Numbered from the stretch's first letter, positions 42,789 to 51,142 are shown. The stretch: 64,000 bases of DNA from Deltaproteobacteria bacterium (GCA_021847425.1 JAJZRF010000004.1:1-64000), one strand, 5' to 3'. Translations and numbers: made by a program. The notes: generated by a model not told the origin, from the sequence alone.

Positions 42789-43589
42789 ATGGCAGGGCAG
42801 GTTTTTGGTGCCCGGGTTTCCTTTTTGGCCTGGGGGGCGATGATTCTGGCCGTCCTGGGGCTTGTCCCGGGCTGCGGTGCGCTCCGCCAGGGAGATTCCG
42901 GTCTGCCTCGGCCAGCCTCGGAAAAAGAACTGGCCATGCTGGGCCATACCATCCAGGTCGGCGCCTTTGCCAAGCTGGATAATGCGGTCCGTCTTATGCG
43001 GAAACTCGATGCCCTGGGGCTTGACGCCTATTACTATCGCCAGGCCAGCGGGCTGTACAAGGTCCGGTTCGGGAATTATCCTTCGCGGAAAGAAGCACAA
43101 GCCAGGGCGGCGGAGCTACGAAAAGCCGGGGTGATTGATGCGTTTTATGTGATCGCGCCGGGGGAGTTCGCTGCTGCCCGGCTCCGGCACTATCAGGACG
43201 GAACCCTGCGGAAAATGCTGGTGAGCACCGCGGAGGGATTTCTCGGTATTCCCTATGAATGGGGCGGTGAGTCGGCTGAGACGGGTTTTGATTGCAGCGG
43301 GCTGGCCATGACCATTTACAAGCTCAACGGCCTCGATCTGCCGCGGAATTCCATGGCGCAGTTTCAGGCGGGAACCCCGGTGCGCCGTGAAGATCTTGCG
43401 CCTGGGGACCTGGTTTTTTTTGCCACCAACGGGGATTCCGAGGTCTCCCACGTGGGGATTTATACCGGCAACGGCAGATTCATCCATGCGTCTAAAAAAG
43501 GGGATGCCATCCGGCAGAGCTCGTTGCGCAACGGCTATTTTGACGGGTGTTATGTGGGGGCGCGGACCTATCTGGGCAAGGGCGGCTGA
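42789..43589 (+). CDS. NlpC/P60 lipoprotein with SPOR domain
   Basis: A 266-residue exported protein. Signal and lipobox: LVPGC, Cys29. Residues 50-115 are a SPOR-like domain (HTIQVGAFAKLDNAVRLM) that binds denuded peptidoglycan. Residues 140-260 are NlpC/P60 with the catalytic Cys in FDCSGLA, His in SHVGIYTG and His in RFIHASK. It would cleave peptide stems of peptidoglycan. A GTG at 42783 overlapping the WYL stop is also possible as start. Confidence 0.92.
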   Translation: MAGQVFGARVSFLAWGAMILAVLGLVPGCGALRQGDSGLPRPASEKELAMLGHTIQVGAFAKLDNAVRLMRKLDALGLDAYYYRQASGLYKVRFGNYPSRKEAQARAAELRKAGVIDAFYVIAPGEFAAARLRHYQDGTLRKMLVSTAEGFLGIPYEWGGESAETGFDCSGLAMTIYKLNGLDLPRNSMAQFQAGTPVRREDLAPGDLVFFATNGDSEVSHVGIYTGNGRFIHASKKGDAIRQSSLRNGYFDGCYVGARTYLGKGG

Positions 43590-43645
43590 TTTCCTCTGTT
43601 GCGTACAGCCCGCGCTGCAAGGGGATGTGACAAGGAGGTTTTTCC

Positions 43646-43688
43646 GTTTCCTCGGCGGGGCGCAAAGAGTACGCTCCGCCGAGGAAAC
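43646..43688. repeat. Perfect inverted repeat after the NlpC/P60 gene
   Basis: Two 13-base arms (GTTTCCTCGGCGG at 43646-43658 and its complement at 43676-43688) with a 17-base centre that can itself pair three bases. No T run follows on either strand, so it is not a normal terminator; it may be a mRNA-end stabiliser. Confidence 0.55.
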
Positions 43689-43779
43689 ATTAAAGAAAAA
43701 ACAAAGGATACCGATAGTTGTGGTGTTGGTATTGTTTGGGAAATGATTGCAAGCTCTCAGGGTGAAAAGGGAAATCTCC

Positions 43780-44037
43780 ATGCAGAAATGGCAGATAAAC
43801 GGAACCGTTCAGTGGCTGTGTGAGGAGTGCGCCAAAGCCAACTCCCATGTGTTTTTGCTGTACCAGCATCAATGGCTCGGCGAGGAAAATGATCTTGCCG
43901 CCTCCTGTGATTGCTGCCGGTGCAAGGATGTGACTGTTGCCCGTCTTGGCAAGATGCGCTGGCTGCTCTACCCGTTTTTCTGTCTGGTGCCACGGCAGTG
44001 GCCGGCCATGACCAGGGCCGTGCGTCGCGGCAAGTGA
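43780..44037 (+). CDS. Small Cys-rich protein, putative zinc ribbon (paralogue of 1262)
   Basis: An 85-residue protein starting MQKWQINGTVQWLCEEC. It has CEEC near residue 14 and CDCCRCKD near residue 43. Residues 12-47 match the protein at 1262 in order and spacing (W-x-C-E-x-C, then W-L/R, then a second Cys cluster); a hydrophobic, basic tail (WLLYPFFCLVPRQW) is added. The frame looks genuine (AAGGGA before ATG). Function unknown. Confidence 0.65.
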   Translation: MQKWQINGTVQWLCEECAKANSHVFLLYQHQWLGEENDLAASCDCCRCKDVTVARLGKMRWLLYPFFCLVPRQWPAMTRAVRRGK

Positions 44038-44041
44038 GGGG

Positions 44042-44075
44042 GCCGGAGCCGGACCTGTGTCAGGCCAGCTCCGGC
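44042..44075. terminator. Stem-loop between converging genes
   Basis: Arms GCCGGAGC (44042-44049) and GCTCCGGC (44068-44075) plus a nested CCTG/CAGG stem. No U run on the plus strand, so termination would be Rho-dependent or shared. It lies between the small Cys-rich gene and the lipoprotein at 44092, which converge. Confidence 0.4.
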
Positions 44076-44091
44076 AAACATCGGCCGGGTT

Positions 44092-45015
44092 TTACCGGAG
44101 GGCTTTTTTCAGGTCAAGACCGATGGCGCTGTTGATTGTGGCGCCACGAAGATTGGTCTGTTCGAGATTGGCCCCGGTCAGGTCGGCCCGGTCAAGGTTG
44201 GCTCCGGCCAGATCGGCCCCGGCCAGGTTGGCCCCGGAGAGATCCGCACTCGTCAGATTGGCGCCTTTGAGGTTTGCCCATTTGAGGTTGGCCTTGACGA
44301 GGTTGGCGTTTGTCAGATTGGCTCCGGCCAAGTTGGCCCGCATCAGGCTGGCGTCCGCCAGATTGGCCCCCTGCAGATTACAGCCCGGGCAGTTCTGGCT
44401 CATGCCCCGGTAGATCATGCCCAGATCCCGGCTGGCCGCCTGCGGGTTGGAGGTCTGGTGTGTCTCCTGGATTGTGGGCGTGGATACCGGCGCGGCCGGT
44501 TCTTCCACCACCACATCGGGAGAGGTGGTGGCAATGGCTTTGTTGCTTGGCTGTTGCTGGACAGCGGCGGCGGGTTTTCCTGGCTGTCCTCGTTTGACGC
44601 CTTTTGTTATGGTGAAATAGCTCGATTTTAAGCCGCTCTCCGTATACAGGTCATATTCTTCGCCCTTGCGAAACACGTCGTAGCAGATCCGGTCACCAAA
44701 GCCCCAGCGTCTGAACTGGAGGCAGAGCCTGTCATTTTCCGTTGACCATTTCCCCTCATTTTTCTCGGTTTTGCTTTTCACCGCGTACATTTTTCCATTG
44801 GCGTACATTTCGATGGTTGCGATATCGCCGTCTTCATGCATGGAAATGGTGCTGTCGGCGAGGAGTTCGGTCAGTTCCGCGGCGGTGACTTTGGTCCCCT
44901 CCCCAACGGGCGCTTTTTCCGGGGCGTTTGTTGTCTCTTTCATTAAGCCGCAACCCGCGACAAGAAAAAGAACCATGGCCAAGGGCAGGAAGAAATGACG
45001 GAATTGGGCGTTCAA
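44092..45015 (-). CDS. Pentapeptide-repeat lipoprotein
   Basis: A 307-residue protein. Lipobox LVAGC (Cys22). Residues 35-145 are a domain of unknown type (ADSTISMHEDGDIATIEMYANGKMYAV). A Pro/Ala/Gln linker follows, and residues 210-295 are about 17 pentapeptide repeats of the A[N/D]LXX type (GANLTNANLVKANLKWANL), which fold into a right-handed beta-helix. The phrase NCPGC precedes the repeats. Envelope location is expected; role unknown. Confidence 0.9.
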   Translation of the reverse strand: MNAQFRHFFLPLAMVLFLVAGCGLMKETTNAPEKAPVGEGTKVTAAELTELLADSTISMHEDGDIATIEMYANGKMYAVKSKTEKNEGKWSTENDRLCLQFRRWGFGDRICYDVFRKGEEYDLYTESGLKSSYFTITKGVKRGQPGKPAAAVQQQPSNKAIATTSPDVVVEEPAAPVSTPTIQETHQTSNPQAASRDLGMIYRGMSQNCPGCNLQGANLADASLMRANLAGANLTNANLVKANLKWANLKGANLTSADLSGANLAGADLAGANLDRADLTGANLEQTNLRGATINSAIGLDLKKALR

Positions 45016-45364
45016 TGTTCTCTCCTCGTATTTTACAGTATCATCATTTGGAATAAGGCAACTGGCTGGTCGGTATTTTTCCTTGCGGAAACCCGGCGGT
45101 ATGGCTCACCTGATACAGGTCGCCGCGTTTCCGATCCTCCTGGTAACATTTAATTATTACCTGAAAAAAAAATAAAACGCCATGCCCATTGTATGAAAAA
45201 ACCTTGTTTGTCGAGGGCGGCCAATTGTTTTTCAGCTGGAAATTATGTTGTTGAGCGGATATATTGCAAAATCGCGTCGTTGTCCGGGTGGGTGCGTTGG
45301 GGTTGCCATTCCGAAGGACGCTGGGGTCTTCCACGAGTAATTTGGTTTTTATGAGAGGTTTCCG
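45016..45364. other. Gene-free region of 349 bases
   Basis: A divergent space between the pentapeptide lipoprotein (minus) and the DoxX gene (plus). It is poorer in GC, with an A-rich run at 45160-45175. A long minus-strand frame crosses it but is antisense to DoxX and not protein-like. No gene, repeat or clear promoter recognised. Confidence 0.5.
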
Positions 45365-45829
45365 ATGGTCAAAGCCCTGCTGGCGACAGATAACAGCCCT
45401 GCTCAACTCCTGATCCGCCTGGCTCTGGGAATGGTGATCTTTCCCCACGGCGCGCAAAAGGTTCTCGGCTGGTTTGGAGGGCCTGGCTATGGCGCAACGG
45501 TCACGGCTTTCTCCGCCATGGGCTTTCCGCTCTGGGCTATTATCCTGTTGATGGTTTCCGAGTTTGGCGGGTCTCTTTTGCTGGTGCTTGGGCTTTATAC
45601 CAGGGTCTGGGCCCTGGCTATCGGCACGGCCATCGCCATTTGTCTGAAGATGAATCACCTGCAGAATGGTTTTTTCATGAACTGGGCCGGGCAGCAGCGG
45701 GGAGAGGGTTTTGAATACCATATCCTGGTGCTGGGGATTGCCCTGGCCCTTGTTGTCCGGGGCGGAGGCATGCTGTCTCTGGATCGGGTTCTCGCCAGGG
45801 ACAGACGGCGGGGCGGGATCATGCTCTGA
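45365..45829 (+). CDS. DoxX-family membrane protein
   Basis: A 154-residue protein with four hydrophobic segments and the DoxX signature (LLIRLALGMVIFPHGAQKVLGWFGG, then a Gly-rich and Leu-rich helix). DoxX proteins are linked with redox homeostasis or thiosulfate:quinone chemistry; the partner here is unknown. GAGAGG before the ATG at 45365. Confidence 0.9.
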   Translation: MVKALLATDNSPAQLLIRLALGMVIFPHGAQKVLGWFGGPGYGATVTAFSAMGFPLWAIILLMVSEFGGSLLLVLGLYTRVWALAIGTAIAICLKMNHLQNGFFMNWAGQQRGEGFEYHILVLGIALALVVRGGGMLSLDRVLARDRRRGGIML

Positions 45830-45836
45830 GTCCGGC

Positions 45837-46187
45837 CTACTGGATTTTATGCGTGCCTGGCGCGTCATAAAGGCTCTGGATATCATGTTCCGCTTCCAGT
45901 TCCTCCATCTTGGCCAAGGCTTCCTCTTCGCTCATCCCCAGGCTCTCGGCAAGTTTTTTGATGTCGTACAGGGCATCCCCTTGCTCGGTGTACCCGACGG
46001 GGGACAGTTCCGGGAAAAACTCGCCGGTCGCCATGCTGGAGGCCTGGCTGATCTTCTCCCGGATTGCCGGGGGGCCAAAGAGAAACAGCCATTTCACCGC
46101 CTCGGCCCAGATTTTGCTGTCCACGGTTTCACTGTGCAGAACCTGTAGGGCCATGCTCAGATCCCATTCATTCCTGAAGGCTGTCAT
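45837..46187 (-). CDS. Hypothetical protein (116 aa)
   Basis: A soluble, acidic protein. The first 60 residues (MTAFRNEWDLSMALQVLHSE...WLFLFGPPAIREKI) and the C-terminal helix (KLAESLGMSEEEALAKMEELE) look conserved-like, but I do not know the family. It follows the GemA-like gene by 21 bases on the same strand and ends against the DoxX gene. Confidence 0.65.
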   Translation of the reverse strand: MTAFRNEWDLSMALQVLHSETVDSKIWAEAVKWLFLFGPPAIREKISQASSMATGEFFPELSPVGYTEQGDALYDIKKLAESLGMSEEEALAKMEELEAEHDIQSLYDAPGTHKIQ

Positions 46188-46208
46188 TGTCGGCTTTCCT
46201 CCCTGTTT

Positions 46209-46577
46209 TCATCGTCCGGCCAGAATATGCTTCAGCGACTCGATCACTTTGCTGGCCTCTTTTTTGGAAAGTAGCCCCGTCTCGGAGGTCTTGTAGTATT
46301 TTTTCAGGAAATTGGCGAAATGGGCCGTATCCCAGGCAAGATCTTCCAGCAGATGCTTGATGTACATCCTTTGCCGGAAGGTAATGCCTTCGAGGCTGGC
46401 GCGATAATGGCCGCTTCTGGCAAAATAGCGCATGAGCCGTTGAAAACCGGCCTCGTCCAGATCCTTTGCCGAGCGGACCCCCGCCACCTTTTCCAGGGTG
46501 TCGCGGTATTCCGCTTCGCCTACCTTGAGTTCCTTTTTGACAATATGAATGACGGCGAGTTTTTTATGATCCAGCAC
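46209..46577 (-). CDS. GemA-like (phage Mu, DUF1018) regulatory protein
   Basis: A 122-residue protein: HKKLAVIHIVKKELKVGEAEYRDTLEKVAGVRSAKDL and a middle FRQRMYIKHLLEDLAW match the GemA/DUF1018 pattern found in Mu-like phages and as lone genes in bacterial chromosomes. No other phage gene is near. It probably regulates transcription or DNA topology, as in Mu. The gene before is the HAD gene's 3' end, 38 bases upstream. Confidence 0.8.
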   Translation of the reverse strand: MLDHKKLAVIHIVKKELKVGEAEYRDTLEKVAGVRSAKDLDEAGFQRLMRYFARSGHYRASLEGITFRQRMYIKHLLEDLAWDTAHFANFLKKYYKTSETGLLSKKEASKVIESLKHILAGR

Positions 46578-46615
46578 CGCGTCTTTCTCCTCTTGTCATC
46601 TCTCGCCGGCCGGAT

Positions 46616-47242
46616 TCAGGCAAGACCGCGTCTGGCAAGGTCTGTGAAAAACAGCGCCTCGTTTTGGAACAGATGGGTTTTAAGGCCGAAGGCTGCCGCC
46701 CTCTCGATGTGGCCCGGATTGTCATCGACAAAAAAGGTCTGCCCGGGCTCGACCTTGAGGGCCGCGAGGACATCGGTGAACAGGCTTGGCTCGCGTTTGG
46801 TTTTTCCGAGATGGTAGCTGTTGAAGACCCGGCTGAATTCCTGGAAAAACGGCTGCCGGTGGTTGAGGCGGTCGAGCCAGTCGGTCTGGTCGCTGAGAAT
46901 GGCCGGATTCAGCCCCTGACCCTTGAGGGCGCGGACTGCGGCCAGCATCCTGGGGCGCAGGGTAAAGCGGCTGAGGATTGCCTCGGTCAGGGCCTGGTCA
47001 TCGCCCGTGATCCCGGTTTGGCTGCGGAGCAGCTGCCAGTATGCATGTTCGCTGGACTTGCCGGTGACATAGCCGCAGGCGTATATGGCTTCGGTGGCGG
47101 CATGGAAAAAATGATCCTGATTCAGGCCATTTTTTTTGGCTATGGCCGATAGCCCCAGGGTGAAGCCTTCTTCGGCCAGGACTCCGCCAAAGTCGAAGAG
47201 GATGGTTGAGAGGGAGGAGTCGTTTCGCATGGTTGTTTTCAT
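46616..47242 (-). CDS. HAD-superfamily hydrolase
   Basis: A 208-residue HAD-IA-type phosphatase. Motif I is ILFDFGGVLAEEG, motif II AILSDQT, motif III a Lys in LGKTKRE, motif IV FVDDNPGH. The cap is the small helical type (YihX/epoxide-hydrolase-like group, often acting on sugar phosphates). The ATG at 47242 begins the domain; the longer frame upstream is not domain-like. Confidence 0.88.
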   Translation of the reverse strand: MKTTMRNDSSLSTILFDFGGVLAEEGFTLGLSAIAKKNGLNQDHFFHAATEAIYACGYVTGKSSEHAYWQLLRSQTGITGDDQALTEAILSRFTLRPRMLAAVRALKGQGLNPAILSDQTDWLDRLNHRQPFFQEFSRVFNSYHLGKTKREPSLFTDVLAALKVEPGQTFFVDDNPGHIERAAAFGLKTHLFQNEALFFTDLARRGLA

Positions 47243-47340
47243 CGAGTTTTCCAGGGGTGATTCCCTCCGGGCACGCGGCCCGGGCCGTGTGAGGGAATAT
47301 AATCCGGGCGGCACGCAAGTCAAGGGCCGGCGTGACAATC

Positions 47341-47559
47341 TCAGTGCGGCCAGGGCCATTCCTGTTCGCGGGCTTCGCTGAGATAGCAGAATCGGTCCCA
47401 CTCCACCTCCCGGCCGGAAACCGGGCATCTGAGCCGGACCTTCCGCTCGCTCAGACCGGTCACCTGCCAGTCTCCACCGCGCGGCCCCCCGGCAATGTGG
47501 ATTTTCTGGCCGATGATAAAGGGGAAGGGGGTGAAAACAGCGACCTGATGGAGGGGCAT
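47341..47559 (-). CDS. Small hypothetical protein (72 aa)
   Basis: A 72-residue protein starting MPLHQVAVFTPFPFIIGQKI, with two Cys and a WQVTGL...VRLRCPVSGREVEWDRFCYL core, probably an all-beta barrel (SH3/OB-like). AAGGA lies 8 nt before the ATG. It follows the Smr gene by 22 bases and is likely co-transcribed with it. Confidence 0.7.
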   Translation of the reverse strand: MPLHQVAVFTPFPFIIGQKIHIAGGPRGGDWQVTGLSERKVRLRCPVSGREVEWDRFCYLSEAREQEWPWPH

Positions 47560-47581
47560 GGCAGGGATCCTTCTGGTTGGT

Positions 47582-48121
47582 TCAGGGCAGGTAGACGAGA
47601 AGCGCCCCGCTTTTTTCCCGGTTCTTGTTTTCCCAGAGATAGGCGAGGATTGCCCCATTGTTTTTCATGATCTTGAGCCGGGCCTCAATGACATCCTTGA
47701 GCACGGAGCCTTCCGGCGAGTGGAGGCCTTTGCCGGTTATGATCAGGACGGTTTTCAGGTGATTGCGCAGGGCCCGGCGCAGAAAATCCTCCGTTTTGGT
47801 TTCCGCCTCGGCGGCGGTGCAGCCATGGAGATCGACCCGGTCCTGGGGTGGGGGAGAGTTTTTTATCGCGGCCTGCAGCGACTGGGCAGGGGTTGGCAGC
47901 TCCTCTTTTTCCGTAAGGATTTCGGCAAGGGTTGTGGCGCAAAGCCCGGACGCCAGCGCGCTGGCAAAGGTGTGCGGGATCTCGTTTTCCTGATCAGAGG
48001 AGAAGAGGACACCCAGATCGTCGCTGGCCGTCAGTTTACGGATGGGCTCTCTTTCTCTTTTCCCCCCTGGTTTTTTGGCGCCGGAGCCTGACTGCCGAAG
48101 GGGACGGTTCTGTTTGCGCAT
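47582..48121 (-). CDS. Smr-domain protein
   Basis: A 179-residue protein; the C-terminal 90 residues form an Smr domain with DLHGCTAAEAE (the DLHG loop) and ITGKGLHSPEGSVLKDVI (the TGxG loop), a nuclease/nucleic-acid binding module. The N-terminal 90 residues are basic then helical (LRQSGSGAKKPGGKR). No MutS domain. Acts on RNA or branched DNA in relatives; unknown here. The start at 48121 has no strong ribosome site. Confidence 0.87.
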   Translation of the reverse strand: MRKQNRPLRQSGSGAKKPGGKREREPIRKLTASDDLGVLFSSDQENEIPHTFASALASGLCATTLAEILTEKEELPTPAQSLQAAIKNSPPPQDRVDLHGCTAAEAETKTEDFLRRALRNHLKTVLIITGKGLHSPEGSVLKDVIEARLKIMKNNGAILAYLWENKNREKSGALLVYLP

Positions 48122-48435
48122 GAATATTTGCAAAGAAAATAGAGGGGACGAAGAGGAAGCATGGCGTATATGAAAATATGCATAGCGTTTTTCTTGCGAA
48201 GAGACAAGAGGCAAAAAAAATAACGGGGTAAAGTCTTAGGGGATAAAGGGTTGCGGATGCCCCCTTGAAAACGGCCCAAAAAAAATCTGGTTTGCCTGCC
48301 GCATTCCTGTTACCCTCTTGGGAAGCATCTGTGAATTTCCTTCCTCTTTCGAGGAGATAGTGTCGAGTGTCTGGGGGAGTTTAGCGGAGATTTGTTTGAT
48401 GGTCGGACTGCAAACGCGAGGGGGGCTTTTGCCGC
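48122..48435. other. Divergent gene-free region (314 bases)
   Basis: Between the Smr gene (minus) and the M23 peptidase gene (plus). An A run at 48212-48220 and a C/G-rich segment follow. A long minus-strand frame through 48310-49323 is antisense to the peptidase gene. I see no gene or repeat; promoters for both directions must be here but are not obvious. Confidence 0.45.
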
Positions 48436-49326
48436 ATGGATAAACAGATACATTTTATTGTGACCGGCGAACGGGGAGAAATCCGTTCGTTTGCCGTATC
48501 CCGAAACACCCTGAAGATTGTCCTCGGGGTTTGTTGTTTCTTCGTGTTCAGCAGCGGGCTCGGCTGGTTTTTTTCCGGAGAAAATATTTTGTTGCGCCAG
48601 CGGGTTGCGGCAATGCAAAAGAATCTGGCGGTTACCGTCGCCATGAATACAAAAATGCAGACGCGGACAACCAGTCAGGAGCAAGAGCAGCAGGCCCGGC
48701 TGAATGCCGCCCTGGCCGACCTGAAACACAAAAGCCAGGCCATCGAATCGATTCTCGCCTCGGTGGGGGTAAATCTTCAGGTGCATGAGAGCAAGAAAGG
48801 CGCGGGCGGACCTTTTACCCGGTTGCCGAAGGATTCGTACGAGGGGCTCACCCTGAAGGTCGACCAGTACCTCGATACCATTCAATCGGTACCTCTGGGA
48901 CCGCCTGTCCGGGGAATCATCACCTCCCGGTTCGGGGCGCGGCTTGATCCCATCAACGGAGAAGCTGCCTTCCACAGCGGGGTTGACATCAAAAACAATC
49001 CCGGCACCAAGATCATTGCCACGGCGGATGGTGTTGTCGCTATGGAGGGCTATGACAGCGGCCACGGCAATTTTATCGAAATAAATCACGGCAACAAATT
49101 TCAGACCAGCTATCTCCATCTCCAGCAGGAGTTTGTCAAGCAGGGGGACACCGTGACCAGGGGGGAAGTCATCGGGCTGATGGGCAACACAGGGAGAAGC
49201 ACGGGGCCCCATCTGCATTACGAAATCAGATACCGGGACAAGTTGCTCGACCCGCTTAAATTCATTCAGGTGAATTCCCGCGTTGCCGCGTTGCCGCCGA
49301 AACAGGCTGCGGCATTGACCCAATGA
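48436..49326 (+). CDS. M23-family peptidoglycan endopeptidase, membrane-anchored
   Basis: A 296-residue protein. A hydrophobic segment (about 28-46) is followed by a coiled coil (about 48-105; QRVAAMQKNLAVTVAMN..., AALADLKHKSQAIE) and an M23 domain (about 150-280). The zinc-site motifs HSGVDI and HLHYE are complete (LytM/lysostaphin fold). It would cut peptidoglycan cross-links. A bactofilin gene follows by 59 bases; peptidase-bactofilin pairs shape cells in several bacteria (BacA/BacM-LmdC type). Confidence 0.92.
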   Translation: MDKQIHFIVTGERGEIRSFAVSRNTLKIVLGVCCFFVFSSGLGWFFSGENILLRQRVAAMQKNLAVTVAMNTKMQTRTTSQEQEQQARLNAALADLKHKSQAIESILASVGVNLQVHESKKGAGGPFTRLPKDSYEGLTLKVDQYLDTIQSVPLGPPVRGIITSRFGARLDPINGEAAFHSGVDIKNNPGTKIIATADGVVAMEGYDSGHGNFIEINHGNKFQTSYLHLQQEFVKQGDTVTRGEVIGLMGNTGRSTGPHLHYEIRYRDKLLDPLKFIQVNSRVAALPPKQAAALTQ

Positions 49327-49385
49327 TGCAGCTCCGGGGTTTTCGTCCGGAGTAACATTCGAAAAATCCGCAGCAGGTGATTGAC

Positions 49386-49850
49386 GTGGGCTTTTTCAAC
49401 AGGCATGGCATCGGAGAGGCAAAATCAGAGATGATTACCAGCGTAATCGGCGCGGATATGCAGCTGGTTGGTGATATTTCATTCAAAGGCAAGCTGCGGC
49501 TTGACGGCAAGGCCGAGGGAAATATCCGCGGGGAGTATCTTATCCTTGGGGAAACCGGGACGATCTCCGGGGACATCGTTGTCTCCACCTTTGTCTGTTC
49601 GGGCCGGGTTGAGGGCACGGTCAATGTCAAGAAGCTGTATGTGGTGAAAAGCGGCTTTATCGAGGGTAAGGTCGAGACCATGGATCTGGCGGTGGAGTCC
49701 GGCGCTGTCTTAAGCGGGGAAATCAAATCCCGGAGCCAGGAGTTGCGGCTGGTGCCCGGTTCTTCTCTGCCGGAAGAGGATTGGGAGCTGCGGACGAAAG
49801 AAGCTGCCTCTCCGGGCCAGGCCAAAAAGAAGGGTATCGCCCTCAAGTAA
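49386..49850 (+). CDS. Bactofilin
   Basis: A 154-residue bactofilin (DUF583). The core (about 18-115) repeats short beta turns (VIGADMQLVGDISFKGKLRLDGKAEGNIRG...), giving the right-handed beta-helix that polymerises without nucleotide. A disordered basic tail follows. I chose GTG 49386 because AGGTGA lies 5 nt before it. Partner of the peptidase just upstream. Confidence 0.92.
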   Translation: MGFFNRHGIGEAKSEMITSVIGADMQLVGDISFKGKLRLDGKAEGNIRGEYLILGETGTISGDIVVSTFVCSGRVEGTVNVKKLYVVKSGFIEGKVETMDLAVESGAVLSGEIKSRSQELRLVPGSSLPEEDWELRTKEAASPGQAKKKGIALK

Positions 49851-49879
49851 TCAGCAGTCCAACGTCCTGTGTCTGCCTG

Positions 49880-49912
49880 CCGCCATGCGAATCCCGGATG
49901 GCGGTTTTTTTT
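49880..49912 (+). terminator. Intrinsic terminator after bactofilin gene
   Basis: A 7-bp stem (CCGCCAT, 49880-49886, pairing with 49898-49904) followed by eight T. Ends the peptidase-bactofilin unit. Confidence 0.88.
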
Positions 49913-50021
49913 ATGGTAAATCGCGGGAGCGTTGATTCAGGTCAAGGAAAAAAGGGCGCGGGTCTCGTATAATGATGGGGAGCATGGAGATGTATTCAAT
50001 CTGCCCGCAGGAGGTGCGACG

Positions 50022-50342
50022 ATGATGGAGAAAAAGAGCCTTGCCGAAACCAGGATATTTGACAGCCGGAGCATGAAAAAGGTGCTGCTCCATGATTCGC
50101 CCTGGTTTAGGATTTTAAATTTTAATCTCAGCGCCGGCCAGGTCTTCCCGGTGCATTCCCATGACACGGAAGGCCGGCTTTCCATTCAGGTGCTGGAGGG
50201 AACCGGGGAATTTCTCGGCAAGGATGACCAGGCCATCCCGGCCCAGGCAGGCGATCTGCTGATCTGCGACATCAGCGAACCCCACGGCGTCCGGGCGCAT
50301 ACCGATCTGCGGATTCTGGTGACCATTGCCCCGCCGTTTTAA
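50022..50342 (+). CDS. Cupin-domain protein
   Basis: A 106-residue single cupin with HSHDTEGRLSIQVLEGTGEF and GDLLICDISEPHGV, the metal-binding His pairs. AGGAGGTG stands 5 nt before the ATG. It is followed by the S4-domain gene after 16 bases, so likely co-transcribed. Ligand unknown. Confidence 0.87.
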   Translation: MMEKKSLAETRIFDSRSMKKVLLHDSPWFRILNFNLSAGQVFPVHSHDTEGRLSIQVLEGTGEFLGKDDQAIPAQAGDLLICDISEPHGVRAHTDLRILVTIAPPF

Positions 50343-50358
50343 CAAAAGGATACACAGT

Positions 50359-50586
50359 ATGGGCAGACAACAGGTGGCGGTGCGCGGCGGGTCTATCCGG
50401 CTTGGTCAGTTTCTTAAGCTGGCCGGGGTGGTTGAGACCGGCGGCGAGGCCAAGCTCCGGATTCAGGAGGGCGAGGCAAGGGTCAACGGCGAGGTGGATA
50501 CCAGACGAGGCCGGCAGCTTGTGGCCGGAGATCTGGTGGAGTTTGGCGGGGAGATCTTGGAGATTGTGGTGCAGGCGGGAGATTAA
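50359..50586 (+). CDS. S4-domain RNA-binding protein, YbcJ/RqcP-like
   Basis: A 75-residue protein made of one S4 RNA-binding domain (GGSIRLGQFLKLAGVVETGGEA...VNGEVDTRRGRQLVAGD). Size and plan match YbcJ/YaaA-type proteins. AAAGGA before ATG. Its end overlaps the macro-domain gene by four bases on the other strand. Confidence 0.9.
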   Translation: MGRQQVAVRGGSIRLGQFLKLAGVVETGGEAKLRIQEGEARVNGEVDTRRGRQLVAGDLVEFGGEILEIVVQAGD

Positions 50587-51119
50587 GCGCTTCGTTGCGT
50601 ACCAGAAGGCTCTGCCAGAGCCTTCTGGTACGCCAGCCGTGTTGCGCTGTTAAAGCAGACAAAGATGATGCTGGTGAGGGTTTCGTTTTTTGCCAGGGCC
50701 TGCCGCGCTTCCCGCACGGCAATGCGGGCCGCTTCTTCCTTTGGATAGCCGTAGACCCCGGTGCTGATCGCGGGAAAGGCGATGCTGCGGAGGCCGTATT
50801 CACGGGCAAGAGAAAAACAGCTGCGGTAGCAGCGGGCCAGCAGCTCCGGCTCCCCCTGGACGCCGGAGCGCCAGACCGGGCCCACCGTGTGGATGACCCA
50901 GGCGGCGGGCAGGTTGTAGCCCCTGGTGATGCGCGCCTCGCCCGTCGGGCAGCCGCCCAGGGTCCGGCACTGAGTCAGCAGTTCCGGCCCGGCACCCCGG
51001 TGAATGGCCCCATCAACCCCGCCGCCGCCCAGGAGAGCGTTGTTGGCCGCATTGACAATTCCCTCCACCGCCAGGGTGGTGATATCCCCATCCGTTAATT
51101 GTATTCCGTTGCCGGGCAT
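50583..51119 (-). CDS. Macro-domain ADP-ribose (O-acetyl-ADP-ribose) hydrolase
   Basis: A 178-residue macro domain (YmdB/AF1521-like). ADP-ribose-binding marks: GDITTLAVEGIVNAANNALLGGGGVDGAIHRGAG and AFPAISTGVYGYP. It would remove acetyl or ADP-ribose groups. The C-terminal codons contain a perfect palindrome (50597-50633). The gene before is on the same strand, 23 bases upstream. Confidence 0.92.
   Translation of the reverse strand: MPGNGIQLTDGDITTLAVEGIVNAANNALLGGGGVDGAIHRGAGPELLTQCRTLGGCPTGEARITRGYNLPAAWVIHTVGPVWRSGVQGEPELLARCYRSCFSLAREYGLRSIAFPAISTGVYGYPKEEAARIAVREARQALAKNETLTSIIFVCFNSATRLAYQKALAEPSGTQRSA
50597..50633. repeat. Perfect 37-base palindrome in the macro-domain gene end
   Basis: Arms of 18 bases (GCGTACCAGAAGGCTCTG and its complement) about one central C. 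No T run. It encodes the C-terminal residues of the macro protein and sits where the S4 and macro genes converge, so it may act as a transcript-end structure for both. Confidence 0.7.
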
Positions 51120-51142
51120 GGTTACCTCTTACGGCCGGTTGC

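Noticed and set aside
45044-45886. Minus-strand frame of 280 codons
   Set aside because: Antisense to the DoxX gene, whose four membrane helices and motif are clear.
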